From Pectinatus brassicae (lineage in GTDB: Bacteria; Bacillota; Negativicutes; Selenomonadales; Selenomonadaceae): a stretch of DNA of 41,647 bases. A program made the translations under genes and the position numbers. Position 1 is the first letter of the stretch. Every line of letters begins with the position of its first letter. Under the pieces are notes generated by a model, which did no database searches, was not told the origin of the DNA, and saw only the letters and a list, made by a program, of their open reading frames with translations. This document shows, one piece after another, positions 24,317 to 34,167 of the stretch. The DNA lies in the NCBI RefSeq assembly GCF_014201835.1, contig NZ_JACHFH010000025.1, positions 1-41,647 on the forward strand, read 5' to 3'.

Positions 24317-27300
24317 TAATATTAAAATATATAGAAAAAATTTGAATGAAGCATCACAAAAAGCAGATTTTAAAGAAATATTAACAATTTCCTTAAAAAT
24401 ATTAGAAATACTACCAAATGATTATCAGGCATTATTAAGTATTGCTAAGGTTTATATTACATCAGCTAAAGAAAAAACAGCGCTAAAAATATTTAAACGA
24501 TTGATAGCTCTCTATGGCGATAAAGATTGGGATATTATGTATTATCTGGCTCGGGCCCAATATCAAATGACTGAGACCATGGGGGATGTAGAACCAGTAA
24601 AAAAATTGCTGCAAATTCCTAAATTGACTAAGTATCAAAAAGAACAGACATATGATTTATTTAAACGACACTATATACTAACAGGTGATACGGGATTGGC
24701 TTTAAAATATAATAAAAGATGTATTGAATATAGTACTGATATAGATAAGAAACATGATGAATATACAAATTATTTGTTTAATCTGCACTATTTACATAAT
24801 ATAAAAGCAGAACATTTATATAAAGAACATAAGAAGTTCAATAATCTTTTTAGTGACATACCACAGTATGAACATAAAATGGAGCGTACTGGAAAAAAGA
24901 AAAAAATAAGAATTGGCTATATCTCACCAGACTTTCATAAACATGCTGTAGTATTATTTGTTTATCATATGCTTAATAAATATGATGAAAAGTATTTTGA
25001 GGTTTATTGTTATGCCAAATGCGATGAAGATGATATCAGCCGACAAATAAAATCATATGTGGATAAATGGACAAATATATTAGGAATGTCAGATAAAAAC
25101 ACAGCTGACTGCATTTATAATGATAAAATCGATATATTATTCGATTTAGCAGGTCATACTAAGGGAAATTCACTTGCAGTTATGGCAAGAAAACCAGCGC
25201 CTATTCAAATATGTGGCATTGGTTATTTTAATACTACAGGGTTAAAAGCAATGGATTACTTTTTGACGGATGTATTTTGCGATGAGCCAGGTAAGAATGA
25301 TAAATATTTTACAGAGCAGCTTTTATACATGCCACATTCTCATTTTGGCTATACAGCAGTTGATATGTCATGGAAACCTAAAGATGCCGCCTGCTTGAAA
25401 AATAATTATATTACATTTGGCAGTATGAATTTTTTTACAAAAGTAAATTCGCAGGTAATAAAAGTGTGGCAGAGTATTTTAGATAAGGTACCAAAGTCAC
25501 GTTTGTTATTAAAAGATCGTACGGTAATGACACCAGTTGTTTTGGCGAAAATAAAAAAACGCTGGCAAAAAGCTGGACTTGATTTAAATCGGGTTGATTT
25601 TGAAATTGCTACACCTGATTATTTTAAGTCATATTATAAAATAGACATAGCACTTGATACATTTCCTTATCCCGGTGGAGCAACTACTTGCGATGCGCTT
25701 TACATGGGCGTGCCGGTAATTACATTAAAAGGTCAGCGGCATGGAGCTAGATTTGGCTATAGTCTTCTTAAAAATATTGGCAGCATTGATGACTGTATCG
25801 CTTATTCATTAGAAGATTATGTTAATAAAGCTGTGCGATTGGCAAATAATTATCAGCGCATAAATTATTTGCATTTAACATTGCGGGAAAAAATGCAGCT
25901 ATCACCAATAATGAATGGCTATCTATATATGCAAAATCTGGAAAAAAAATATATTGAAATCTGGGAAAAATATACAGGCATTGAATTTAAAATAAATAGA
26001 GAGGATAAAATTCGTTCTGCTGAAATATATCGTCAAAGTATGCAACATAAACAAGAAATTAATATATTAAAACAACTTAATAATGATAAAAAATTTTATT
26101 CGAATATGGCAGAAGGGTATACTGGACTAGGTGATACTAAAAAAGCAGCTAAATATTATTTATTAGCAAGTAATAGTGTGAATGATATAGATGAAAAAAG
26201 GAAAAATTATAGTGCGTATCTTTTTAAATTATTATTTTATAAAAATGATATATTAAAAATAGTTGCCACACACAAAGCCTATCAGCAATTTTTTACTGAT
26301 GTAAAAAAAATGCCAGTAAAAAAAAGTAATAATGATAAAATTCGTATTGCTTATATTTCCAGCGATTTTCGACAAAATGTAATGTTTTCTTTTTATCAGG
26401 CAATGTTTAACAAATATGATAAAGGAAAATTTGAAGTTACATGTTATTGTCTTAATAAAGAAGATGTTTTTACTGAACAAATAAAAAATAAAGTAGATAG
26501 TTGGAAAAACTTATTTAAAGTTGATATTTTGAGAGCAGCAAAAATAATTAATAATGATAATAATGATATATTATTTGATTTATCTAGTCATACAGCAAAA
26601 AACATTTTGTCGATTTTAGCATATAAACCGGTAGGAATACAAATATCAGGATTAGGTTACATGGGACCGATTGGGCTTGATGCAATTGATTATTATTTAT
26701 CGGATAGGTACATTTGTCCGAATGAAAATGAAAAATATTTACCAGAAAAACAAATAAAAATGAAACAAAGTGTATTTTGTTATACAGCAAAACCGGATTT
26801 GCCAGAAAGTATTGGTGCACCGTGTGAAAAGAATAATTATATAACTTTCGGTTCATTTAATAATATAAATAAAATTACTGATGAGGTATTACAGACATGG
26901 AATAAAATATTGCAGGCAGTTCCAAATTCCATTCTTGTATTAAAAGATCATTCATTTATAAGTCTTGATACTAGGATTGAATTTCAGAAACGGTTAGAAA
27001 ATTTAATGATTGACCAGCAGAGGATATATTTGGAATGTGCTGATTCTTTTTATATGCAGCGGTATCTTGAAATGGATATAGCACTGGACACATTTCCCTA
27101 TAACGGGGGCGGAACTACTTGTGATGCACTTTATATGGGAGTACCGGTCATTTCACTAGTAGGCAATAATTATGTATCACGCATGGGAAATAGTATTTTG
27201 AATAATCTTAATTTAGGTGAATTAATAGCAGAAAATATTACAGAATATGTTCAGAAAGCGATAAATTTAGTTAATGATGTTGAGTTAGTAAACCTTTTAC

Positions 27301-27416
27301 ACAAAAATTTACGGATAATAATGCAAAGATCCCCGTTAATGAATGAAAAAAAATATATACAAGAATTAGAAGAAAAATATATCCAGATCTTAAAAAGTAG
27401 AAAAGTAGAAAAGTAG
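24306..27416 (+). CDS. Tandem GT41 (O-GlcNAc transferase-like) protein with TPRs
   Basis: A 1036-residue cytosolic-type protein with an N-terminal TPR-like region and two complete OGT/SPINDLY-type (GT41) modules. Module 1 (about 202-560) has IRIGYISPDFHKHAV, including the His expected at the active site, APIQICGIGYFNTTG and DTFPYPGGATTCDALYMGVPVITL. After more TPR-like helices, module 2 (about 679-1030) has IRIAYISSDFRQNVM, where that His is Asn, GIQISGLGYMGPIG and DTFPYNGGGTTCDALYMGVPVISL. GT41 enzymes add sugars to Ser/Thr of cytosolic proteins, and some modify flagellin. ATG 24306 is preferred over the in-frame GTG 24288, with AGGGA upstream; it overlaps the previous gene by 11 nt. Best candidate for initiating flagellin O-glycosylation. 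Confidence 0.88.
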   Translation: MENNNIKIYRKNLNEASQKADFKEILTISLKILEILPNDYQALLSIAKVYITSAKEKTALKIFKRLIALYGDKDWDIMYYLARAQYQMTETMGDVEPVKKLLQIPKLTKYQKEQTYDLFKRHYILTGDTGLALKYNKRCIEYSTDIDKKHDEYTNYLFNLHYLHNIKAEHLYKEHKKFNNLFSDIPQYEHKMERTGKKKKIRIGYISPDFHKHAVVLFVYHMLNKYDEKYFEVYCYAKCDEDDISRQIKSYVDKWTNILGMSDKNTADCIYNDKIDILFDLAGHTKGNSLAVMARKPAPIQICGIGYFNTTGLKAMDYFLTDVFCDEPGKNDKYFTEQLLYMPHSHFGYTAVDMSWKPKDAACLKNNYITFGSMNFFTKVNSQVIKVWQSILDKVPKSRLLLKDRTVMTPVVLAKIKKRWQKAGLDLNRVDFEIATPDYFKSYYKIDIALDTFPYPGGATTCDALYMGVPVITLKGQRHGARFGYSLLKNIGSIDDCIAYSLEDYVNKAVRLANNYQRINYLHLTLREKMQLSPIMNGYLYMQNLEKKYIEIWEKYTGIEFKINREDKIRSAEIYRQSMQHKQEINILKQLNNDKKFYSNMAEGYTGLGDTKKAAKYYLLASNSVNDIDEKRKNYSAYLFKLLFYKNDILKIVATHKAYQQFFTDVKKMPVKKSNNDKIRIAYISSDFRQNVMFSFYQAMFNKYDKGKFEVTCYCLNKEDVFTEQIKNKVDSWKNLFKVDILRAAKIINNDNNDILFDLSSHTAKNILSILAYKPVGIQISGLGYMGPIGLDAIDYYLSDRYICPNENEKYLPEKQIKMKQSVFCYTAKPDLPESIGAPCEKNNYITFGSFNNINKITDEVLQTWNKILQAVPNSILVLKDHSFISLDTRIEFQKRLENLMIDQQRIYLECADSFYMQRYLEMDIALDTFPYNGGGTTCDALYMGVPVISLVGNNYVSRMGNSILNNLNLGELIAENITEYVQKAINLVNDVELVNLLHKNLRIIMQRSPLMNEKKYIQELEEKYIQILKSRKVEK

Positions 27417-27528
27417 ATTTAGTTGTAGTAGGAGCTATAAAAAGGTAATTATATATTCTATCTAGAATATATACAAGTATTATATGTCAAATTGAAGGAA
27501 AATAAAAAAATACAAGGACGGTAATAGT

Positions 27529-28518
27529 ATGAGTTTAACAAATGAAAATTTTAATAACATGGAACTAAATACAGAAAAAGCAGTACAAGAATGTCGTGAA
27601 GAAATTGACAAATTAAAAAGAGAATATAAGTATAATGCTGTGATGGAGAAAATAATAAGTCTATTTAATGCTGGGCATACAGATAGTGATTTAATGCTTG
27701 ATTTATCGCAAATTTATTATAATATACAGGATTATGAACGAGCAGAAAAGTGGGCAATAAATGCTTTTACTAAAGATGGTAATTTGGACGCTCATATTTT
27801 TTTGGCGAAAATATATTCCGCCGATGATAAGATAGAAAAAATGGCAGAAATATTAAATTTAATATTAATAAATTCTAAAGATGAATTTACAAGTGAACAA
27901 TCAAAAATAATTGATGATTTATTATTTTATATTGAATTATCATATGAGGAAGATGAAATAAAAAATAAATTCCCCAATATTGCTAAATGGATTAATATGG
28001 ATGATGATATAGGAATATCTCCCCGAAATATAGTTCAGGCAGATGAAATTATAGAGGACTTAAATGAAGAAAGTATCATCCAGCCAGAATTGATAGATGA
28101 AAATGATAGTGTTTTTTCCACAAGCGATATATGTAGTAATAAGGTTGTGTTTGATTTAAAAACAGTTGTTGTTAAATCTGCCGAAGGTACAGCTATAAAT
28201 GAAGATGAAATATGTCAACTACAAACTTGTAAGCCAGCTGACATTATAACTGAGATAGAAAATTTAAAAATCAGTCTTCATAAAAAGCTGTTAGTGTACA
28301 ATTTTATGGCTTCAGTATATTATAAGATAGCTAAATTTGATGAGGCAATTGTTTTATTAAAAACAGCACTTTCTATTGATGATGAAAATGAGTTTATATT
28401 AAAAAATCTTGGTTTTGTTTTTTATAAAAAAGGCGAGCTAGAAAATGCTAAAATTGTTTTCATGGCAATTACTAATAAGGATTTTATGATCTGTGAATTA
28501 TTAGAAAAATGCATTTGA
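27529..28518 (+). CDS. TPR-type helical protein
   Basis: A 329-residue acidic protein with TPR-like helix pairs near the N-terminus (LDLSQIYYNIQDYERAEKWAINAF and the following repeat) and at the C-terminus (YNFMASVYYKIAKFDEAIVLLKTALSIDDENEFILKNLGFVFYKKGELENAKIVF). The middle (about 150-230) is acidic and low in structure. There is no catalytic motif. It may be a scaffold or adaptor for the glycosyltransferases on either side. It follows a 112-nt gap containing a short palindrome near 27455 but no clear promoter. Start ATG 27529 has AAGGACGG upstream. Confidence 0.75.
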   Translation: MSLTNENFNNMELNTEKAVQECREEIDKLKREYKYNAVMEKIISLFNAGHTDSDLMLDLSQIYYNIQDYERAEKWAINAFTKDGNLDAHIFLAKIYSADDKIEKMAEILNLILINSKDEFTSEQSKIIDDLLFYIELSYEEDEIKNKFPNIAKWINMDDDIGISPRNIVQADEIIEDLNEESIIQPELIDENDSVFSTSDICSNKVVFDLKTVVVKSAEGTAINEDEICQLQTCKPADIITEIENLKISLHKKLLVYNFMASVYYKIAKFDEAIVLLKTALSIDDENEFILKNLGFVFYKKGELENAKIVFMAITNKDFMICELLEKCI

Positions 28519-28528
28519 TAATTAAGAA

Positions 28529-28564
28529 AAAGCTGCTAAGATAGATATTCACCTTAGTGGCTTT
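28529..28564 (+). terminator. Hairpin between the TPR gene and the next glycosyltransferase gene
   Basis: Arms 28529-28540 and 28553-28564 pair over 12 positions, two of them GU, with a 12-nt loop. The downstream T-tract is short, so this may be a weak or partial terminator that tunes expression of the genes beyond. Confidence 0.4.
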
Positions 28565-28581
28565 AACTATAGGAGATATAA

Positions 28582-30663
28582 ATGCGAAAAACAAAAACCA
28601 GCATTATTATATTAACATATAACAAATTAGAATATACAAAGCTTTGTATTAATAGTATAAGGTATTATACTGCAGGTAATGATTATGAGATAATTGTGAT
28701 TGATAATGGTTCTACAGATAATACCGCAGAATGGTTAAAACAACAAAACGATATAATTAGTATTTGTAATAAAGCTAATAAGGGTTTTTCAGGTGGTTGT
28801 AATCAAGGAATAAAAATTGCAACAGGGACGGAAATATTGCTTTTAAATAATGATACAATTGTAGTTCCAAATTGGCTTAGTAATTTAAAAAAAGCATTAT
28901 ATAGTTCAAATAAAATAGGTGCTGTAGGACCAGTAAGTAATAATTGCACTAATTGGCAAACAATTGAAGTAGAGTACAATAGTAATAATTTATCGGAAAT
29001 AGTGGAATTTGGCAAAGCATATAATTGTATAAGTGATAACACAAGGTGGTATTTGAAAGTTAAATTAGTTGGTTATTGTATGTTAATAAAAAAAGAAGTA
29101 ATTGATAAAATAGGTTTACTGGATGAACAATTTTTCCCAGGTAATTTTGAAGATGATGATTATTCTTTACGCATTTTGCAAGCTGACTATAAACTTTTGC
29201 AATGTAGTGATACATTTATTCATCATTTTGGAAATATATCATTCAAGGACAATGATGAGATTTTTAGGAAAAATTTATTAGATAATCATAAGAGGTTTGT
29301 TGAAAAATGGAAAATTAATGCAGTATATTCTAGTCGAGATGATGACATATTGGACAATTTAAATATCAACCCACAGACAAGATTATTAGAAGTGGAATGT
29401 TCATGTGGAGCATGGTTAGCGGAAGTTAAAAGAGTTAGTCCAACAACTAATGTATATGGGATTGATATAAATAAAAATTCAGTTGACATAGCAAGAAAAA
29501 TATTTCCTATAACTTGTGGAGATATTGAAACAATGGAATTACCATATAATGAAAAGTTTTTTGATTATATTATTTTGCAAAATGTATTACCACGTATAAA
29601 AAATCCAATAAAGTTATTAAAAAAATTAGCAAGGTATATAAAAGATGATGGACTAATAGTATTAAGTTGTTATAACTTTATGCATTATAGTAATATAGAA
29701 AAAATTTTATCAGGAAAACTTGATTATGAGGATAATCTTTGGGAAGGAGCATTTGCTGAAAATAATATACGGGTTTTTAATTTAAATATGTTACGTACAA
29801 TAGTTAAAAAAAGTAATTTGCAAATATCTTTTTGTGTAGCACCAGTGAAAGAATCTATGGATAAAAATATTAATAATAATTTAGTAGAAAATATATTAAA
29901 AAGTCAGTTAGTATCAGGAAAATCTGAATGGGAATTAAAAGCATATAAATATATTATGCATTTAAAAAAGAAAAATTTATCAAATGTGGGTAAGAGAAAG
30001 TTAAATAATAAAAAAATAGAGTTTATTACATGTGTTAATAATATAAAGGAATATGAACTTTGCGTAAAATGCATTCGAAATTTAAAAATACCGTCAGATT
30101 ATAATGTTGAGATAACGCCAGTACTAAATGCTTCATCTATGGCGCAAGGATATAATAAAGGAATGCTTAAAAGTGATGCTAAATATAAAGTTTACTTGCA
30201 TCAGGATGTGCGAATTATAAATAAAAACTTTATATATGATATATTGCGGTTGTTTAACAAATCATCAAAGATTGGATTGATAGGTGTTGTTGGTGCAAAA
30301 AAAATACCTGACAATGGTGTTTGGTGGGAAGCAAAGGAACGTTATGGATGTTTAATTCATAACCCTGGAGGAGTATTATTTGAAGATCGGTTTGAAGAAC
30401 AGCAAATGACTGGAGAATATGAGGAAGTACAAGCTATTGATGGGAATCTTATGATAACACAATATGATATTTATTGGCGTGAAGATTTATTTAAGGGATG
30501 GCACTTTTATGATACGTCGCAATCAATGGAATTCGCAAAAAAAGGATATACTGTAATAGTACCTAATATAATGGAACCATGGAATATTCATGAATGTGGT
30601 ATAAATCCGATGAATGGATACGATATTGATCGGGAGATATTAGTAAAAGAATATGAATTATAA
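28582..30663 (+). CDS. GT2 - methyltransferase - StrF-type glycosyltransferase fusion
   Basis: A 693-residue protein with three domains. Residues 1 to about 230 are a rhamnosyltransferase-type GT2 domain (TSIIILTYNKLEYTKLCINSI, VIDNGSTDNT, LLLNNDTIV, DDYSLRILQADY). Residues about 260-380 resemble a SAM-dependent methyltransferase, with a weak motif I (LEVECSCGAW) followed by YGIDINKNSVDIA. Residues about 476-690 are a StrF/Glyco_tranf_2_5-like domain (YKVYLHQDVRI, WREDLFKGWHFYD, IMEPWNIHECG). The enzyme may add and modify sugars in one chain. GGAG at about 28571 precedes ATG 28582. The next gene has the same domains in another order. Confidence 0.82.
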   Translation: MRKTKTSIIILTYNKLEYTKLCINSIRYYTAGNDYEIIVIDNGSTDNTAEWLKQQNDIISICNKANKGFSGGCNQGIKIATGTEILLLNNDTIVVPNWLSNLKKALYSSNKIGAVGPVSNNCTNWQTIEVEYNSNNLSEIVEFGKAYNCISDNTRWYLKVKLVGYCMLIKKEVIDKIGLLDEQFFPGNFEDDDYSLRILQADYKLLQCSDTFIHHFGNISFKDNDEIFRKNLLDNHKRFVEKWKINAVYSSRDDDILDNLNINPQTRLLEVECSCGAWLAEVKRVSPTTNVYGIDINKNSVDIARKIFPITCGDIETMELPYNEKFFDYIILQNVLPRIKNPIKLLKKLARYIKDDGLIVLSCYNFMHYSNIEKILSGKLDYEDNLWEGAFAENNIRVFNLNMLRTIVKKSNLQISFCVAPVKESMDKNINNNLVENILKSQLVSGKSEWELKAYKYIMHLKKKNLSNVGKRKLNNKKIEFITCVNNIKEYELCVKCIRNLKIPSDYNVEITPVLNASSMAQGYNKGMLKSDAKYKVYLHQDVRIINKNFIYDILRLFNKSSKIGLIGVVGAKKIPDNGVWWEAKERYGCLIHNPGGVLFEDRFEEQQMTGEYEEVQAIDGNLMITQYDIYWREDLFKGWHFYDTSQSMEFAKKGYTVIVPNIMEPWNIHECGINPMNGYDIDREILVKEYEL

Positions 30664-30725
30664 CGATAAAAATAGTTAGTAAAAAATATAGCATGTAATT
30701 AATTTACATAAAGGGTGGATATTAA

Positions 30726-33029
30726 GTGAAAAAAATTTCTTTTATTATTTATAAGAAAAATGATATAAAGTATAAAAAATTAATTATTTCTTTATCGTTT
30801 TTAAATATTCCTGATAATGTTTTTGTTAATGTTGTTACATTAACAGGGGAGGGATCTATTGCATCAATATATAATGAAGGAATAAATGTTTCTAAGGATG
30901 CTGATTATAGAATTTATGTGGATGAAAATATAAAAATATTAGAGAAAAATTTAATTAGTAAAGTAGTTGGAATTTTCGATAATGATTCTAAGATTGGGAT
31001 TATGGGATGTATTGGGACAACAGCGATTTCATTAACAGGTGGTTTTTTAGAAAAAAGTGGAAAAGTTAAAATAAATGAAAATGAAAAAATATATGATGAA
31101 TTTCTTGAAAAATATAAAGAAGTAATCGCTGTAAGTGGAGTATTAATGGTTACACGTGGTAATATTTTATGGAGAGAAGATCTATTTAAGGGAAATGGAT
31201 TTTGGGATATTGCGCAATGCATAGAGTATAAACGTAGCGGATATAAAATAGTTATACCACAACAAAATAATTGTTGGATTCAGACTGATGAAATAAAAAC
31301 TAATATTGAAGAAAAAAGTAGGAAAGAATTTTTAGATGAATATTCAAAAGATATATTTCCACTTGTAACTGTAATAATCCCTACATACAATAGGCCTAAA
31401 TACTTTAAAATTGCACTTGATAGTGTAATAAATCAAACATATAAGAATTTAGATATTTTTATTACTGATAACAGTACAAATAATTTAACAGAAGATTTAA
31501 TGAATGAATATTTAGCTAGGGATAAGAGAATAAAATATATTCATCATAAGAATTATGCTGCAATAGATAACTGGAACTGTGCGAGAAAATATAATAATCC
31601 TAAAGCCGAATATGTGAATTGGCTTATGGATGATGATGTTTTTCACCCTAAAAAAATAGAAATAATGATGGGATATTATTTAAATAATAATGGGATAAGT
31701 TTAGTAACATCATATCGTAAACGAATAGATAAAGATGGAAATGAGATTAGAGATATCGAAACTACTAAGCAATTGAGTAATGTTCTAAAAAGATATAATG
31801 GGATAAGTGTAGGCAGGATGATTTTATGTAATTTTGATAATATCATTGGAGAACCAACAACTGTGTTAATAAAAAAGAAATTTTTAAAAAATAATAATTT
31901 GGGATGGGAAAAAGATGCGGGAAAATATAATGTGCCTGATTTTCCAACGTGGCTTAATTTACTTAGTAAAGGTGATATGATATATATTCCAGAGGCACTA
32001 AGTTATTTTCGTTGTCATGCAGGGCAGAGACAATTCCAGCCAATGGTACAAATATATTGCATAATATGTTGGTTAATACAAGCTCAGTATGCAATAAATA
32101 ATAGAATATTTTTGTTGGAAGAAAAAGATATTCGAACAACATTATTTACCGGCACGATGTTTGTCATTAATGGATTGAAAATTTTAGAAAATATAAATGA
32201 GTATAGAACTGAAAGGGAAATGTTGGAGAATATATTACAAAGCATAGGGAATGCTTTTTTTAATGGATATATTTTAGATTTTAGCATAGATATTAATAAT
32301 GAAGAACAAAAAAAATGTGCATGTTGTGGACAAAGGGTAGAAGAATATTTGCCACTACCTGATTATTATTTAGAACAATATAAGAAATATAATGTAACGG
32401 CCAAAGTGAGACCAGAAATGCTGAATAAATATGCATATACTTGTCCGAAATGCGGTGCTACTGATAGGGAACGCGCATATGCGGCTTGGATGATAAGAGA
32501 AATTCCATCAAATAAAAAAATTAGAATATTAGACATAGCACCAGTAAGATCTTTACAGAAATTTATATTAAAAAATTATCCATTGGCAGAATATCGAACA
32601 GGAGATTTTTTAAGAGATGATGTTGATTATAAATTAGATATTATGAATATGTATCAGATAGAGGATGAAAGTATTGATTTCTTTATTTGTTCGCATGTAT
32701 TGGAACATGTGAGTGATGATTTAAAGGCTATGAGAGAATTTAAACGAATACTGAAAAAAGATGGAAAAGGTATTTTGGTAGCACCGATAAATTTAAACCA
32801 AAAACATATTGAAGAGGATCCAGACTGTACAGATGTTGGAGAACGTTGGCGAAGATTTGGGCAAGAGGATCATATAAGAAGGTATTCAAAACAGGGCTAT
32901 ATGGAAAGATTGAAGATGGCAGGATTGGAAGTACAGGAGTATACAAAGAAAGATTTTGGTAGAAAAGTAATGCAAGAAAATGATCTATCTGATACATCAA
33001 CTATTTATATAGTAGGGAAAGGCAAATAA
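30726..33029 (+). CDS. StrF-type - GT2 - methyltransferase fusion (reordered relative of the preceding gene)
   Basis: A 767-residue protein using the same three domain types as the gene before it, in a different order. Residues 1 to about 200 are StrF-like, with WREDLFKGNGFWDI kept but the metal-binding HQDV changed to VDEN. Residues about 210-440 are a GT2 domain (VTVIIPTYNRPKYFKIALDSV, TDNST, WLMDDDVF) with intact DxD. Residues about 530-580 carry CACCG and CPKCG, a likely zinc site. Residues about 600-765 are a methyltransferase (ILDIAPVRSLQKFI, FFICSHVLEHVSDDLKAM). Start GTG 30726 follows GGGTGG. The TAA overlaps the next ATG by one base. Confidence 0.82.
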   Translation: MKKISFIIYKKNDIKYKKLIISLSFLNIPDNVFVNVVTLTGEGSIASIYNEGINVSKDADYRIYVDENIKILEKNLISKVVGIFDNDSKIGIMGCIGTTAISLTGGFLEKSGKVKINENEKIYDEFLEKYKEVIAVSGVLMVTRGNILWREDLFKGNGFWDIAQCIEYKRSGYKIVIPQQNNCWIQTDEIKTNIEEKSRKEFLDEYSKDIFPLVTVIIPTYNRPKYFKIALDSVINQTYKNLDIFITDNSTNNLTEDLMNEYLARDKRIKYIHHKNYAAIDNWNCARKYNNPKAEYVNWLMDDDVFHPKKIEIMMGYYLNNNGISLVTSYRKRIDKDGNEIRDIETTKQLSNVLKRYNGISVGRMILCNFDNIIGEPTTVLIKKKFLKNNNLGWEKDAGKYNVPDFPTWLNLLSKGDMIYIPEALSYFRCHAGQRQFQPMVQIYCIICWLIQAQYAINNRIFLLEEKDIRTTLFTGTMFVINGLKILENINEYRTEREMLENILQSIGNAFFNGYILDFSIDINNEEQKKCACCGQRVEEYLPLPDYYLEQYKKYNVTAKVRPEMLNKYAYTCPKCGATDRERAYAAWMIREIPSNKKIRILDIAPVRSLQKFILKNYPLAEYRTGDFLRDDVDYKLDIMNMYQIEDESIDFFICSHVLEHVSDDLKAMREFKRILKKDGKGILVAPINLNQKHIEEDPDCTDVGERWRRFGQEDHIRRYSKQGYMERLKMAGLEVQEYTKKDFGRKVMQENDLSDTSTIYIVGKGK

Positions 33030-34138
33030 TGGAAAAATTAAAGCAACCTACATATGTTACAAGAGCGTTTTTGCCACCAATAGAAGAATATGAAAAATAC
33101 CTACATACAATTTGGGAAAAACATTGGTTAACAAATAACGGAGAATTGCATAAAAATCTAGAAAAAGCATTAACAAATTATTTAGGTGTAAAAAATGTTA
33201 CATTATTTGTAAATGGACATTCAGCGTTAGATGTGGCAATAAAAGCATTAAAACTTAAAGGTGAAGTTATAACGACACCATATACATTTGTTTCGACTAC
33301 GCATGCAATTGTCACAAATAATTTAAAACCTGTTTTTTGTGATATAAAAATGTCGGATTATACAATTGATGAAGAGCAAATAGAAAAACTGATTACACCT
33401 AAAACATCAGCAATCATTGCAGTACATGTATATGGATATCCATGTAATGTAGATCAAATAGCAAAAATAGCTGATAAATATAATTTAAAAGTTATATATG
33501 ATGCAGCTCATGCTTTTGGCGTTAATGTAAATGGAGTTCCTATTGGCAATTTTGGTGATGTATCAATGATGTCATTTCATGCCACCAAAGTTTTCAATAC
33601 AATTGAAGGCGGTGCTCTATTATATAAAAATGATATATATAAACGAGAATTTGAGCTATATAAAAATTTTGGAATTACAGGGCAGGAAACAGTTGAAGCA
33701 GTAGGTGAAAATGCCAAAATGAATGAATTTCAGGCAGCAATGGGATTAGTTAACTTAAATTATGTAGATAAAGAAATAGAAAAACGTAAAAAAATAACAG
33801 ATATTTATGTAGATAAATTAAAGAAAATTTCCGGAATAAAAGTGATTGATATTAAGTTTGAAGGGCATAATTATGCCTATTTCCCGATATTAGTTGATGA
33901 GACTAAATATGGTAAGACAAGAAATAATTTATTTGAACAGCTCAAACAATATAATATATTTGCCAGAAAATATTTTTATCCATTAACATGTGATAGTCAG
34001 TGTTTTTTAGAACAATATAAGAATGTGTTATTACCTGTAGCTAGATATGTAAGCGATAGAATATTAACATTACCAATTTATGGTGATTTATCTGAAGATA
34101 TAGTTTTAAATATTTGTGAAATAATAGAGCAAAATTAA
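33029..34138 (+). CDS. DegT/DnrJ/EryC1/StrS family sugar aminotransferase
   Basis: A 369-residue PLP-dependent aminotransferase that makes amino sugars from nucleotide-activated keto-sugars. Visible features are VNGHSALDVAIKAL (PLP phosphate region), YGYPCNVDQI, YDAAHAFGV and the Schiff-base Lys187 in SFHATKVFNTIEGGA. It resembles enzymes that make 4-amino-4,6-dideoxy sugars (VioA/DesI-like), but the exact substrate cannot be told. It overlaps the previous gene by one base and is followed after 29 nt by cysD. No nucleotide-sugar synthase or dehydratase is in the window, so the substrate pathway must lie elsewhere. Confidence 0.9.
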   Translation: MEKLKQPTYVTRAFLPPIEEYEKYLHTIWEKHWLTNNGELHKNLEKALTNYLGVKNVTLFVNGHSALDVAIKALKLKGEVITTPYTFVSTTHAIVTNNLKPVFCDIKMSDYTIDEEQIEKLITPKTSAIIAVHVYGYPCNVDQIAKIADKYNLKVIYDAAHAFGVNVNGVPIGNFGDVSMMSFHATKVFNTIEGGALLYKNDIYKREFELYKNFGITGQETVEAVGENAKMNEFQAAMGLVNLNYVDKEIEKRKKITDIYVDKLKKISGIKVIDIKFEGHNYAYFPILVDETKYGKTRNNLFEQLKQYNIFARKYFYPLTCDSQCFLEQYKNVLLPVARYVSDRILTLPIYGDLSEDIVLNICEIIEQN

Positions 34139-34167
34139 AAATAATATTTATTTAGGGAGACTTTTTT

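Noticed and set aside
27445-27475. Short AT-rich palindrome before the TPR gene as an operator
   Set aside because: It is only about 8 bp per arm and AT-rich, in a region where such palindromes are expected by chance; no regulator gene is nearby.
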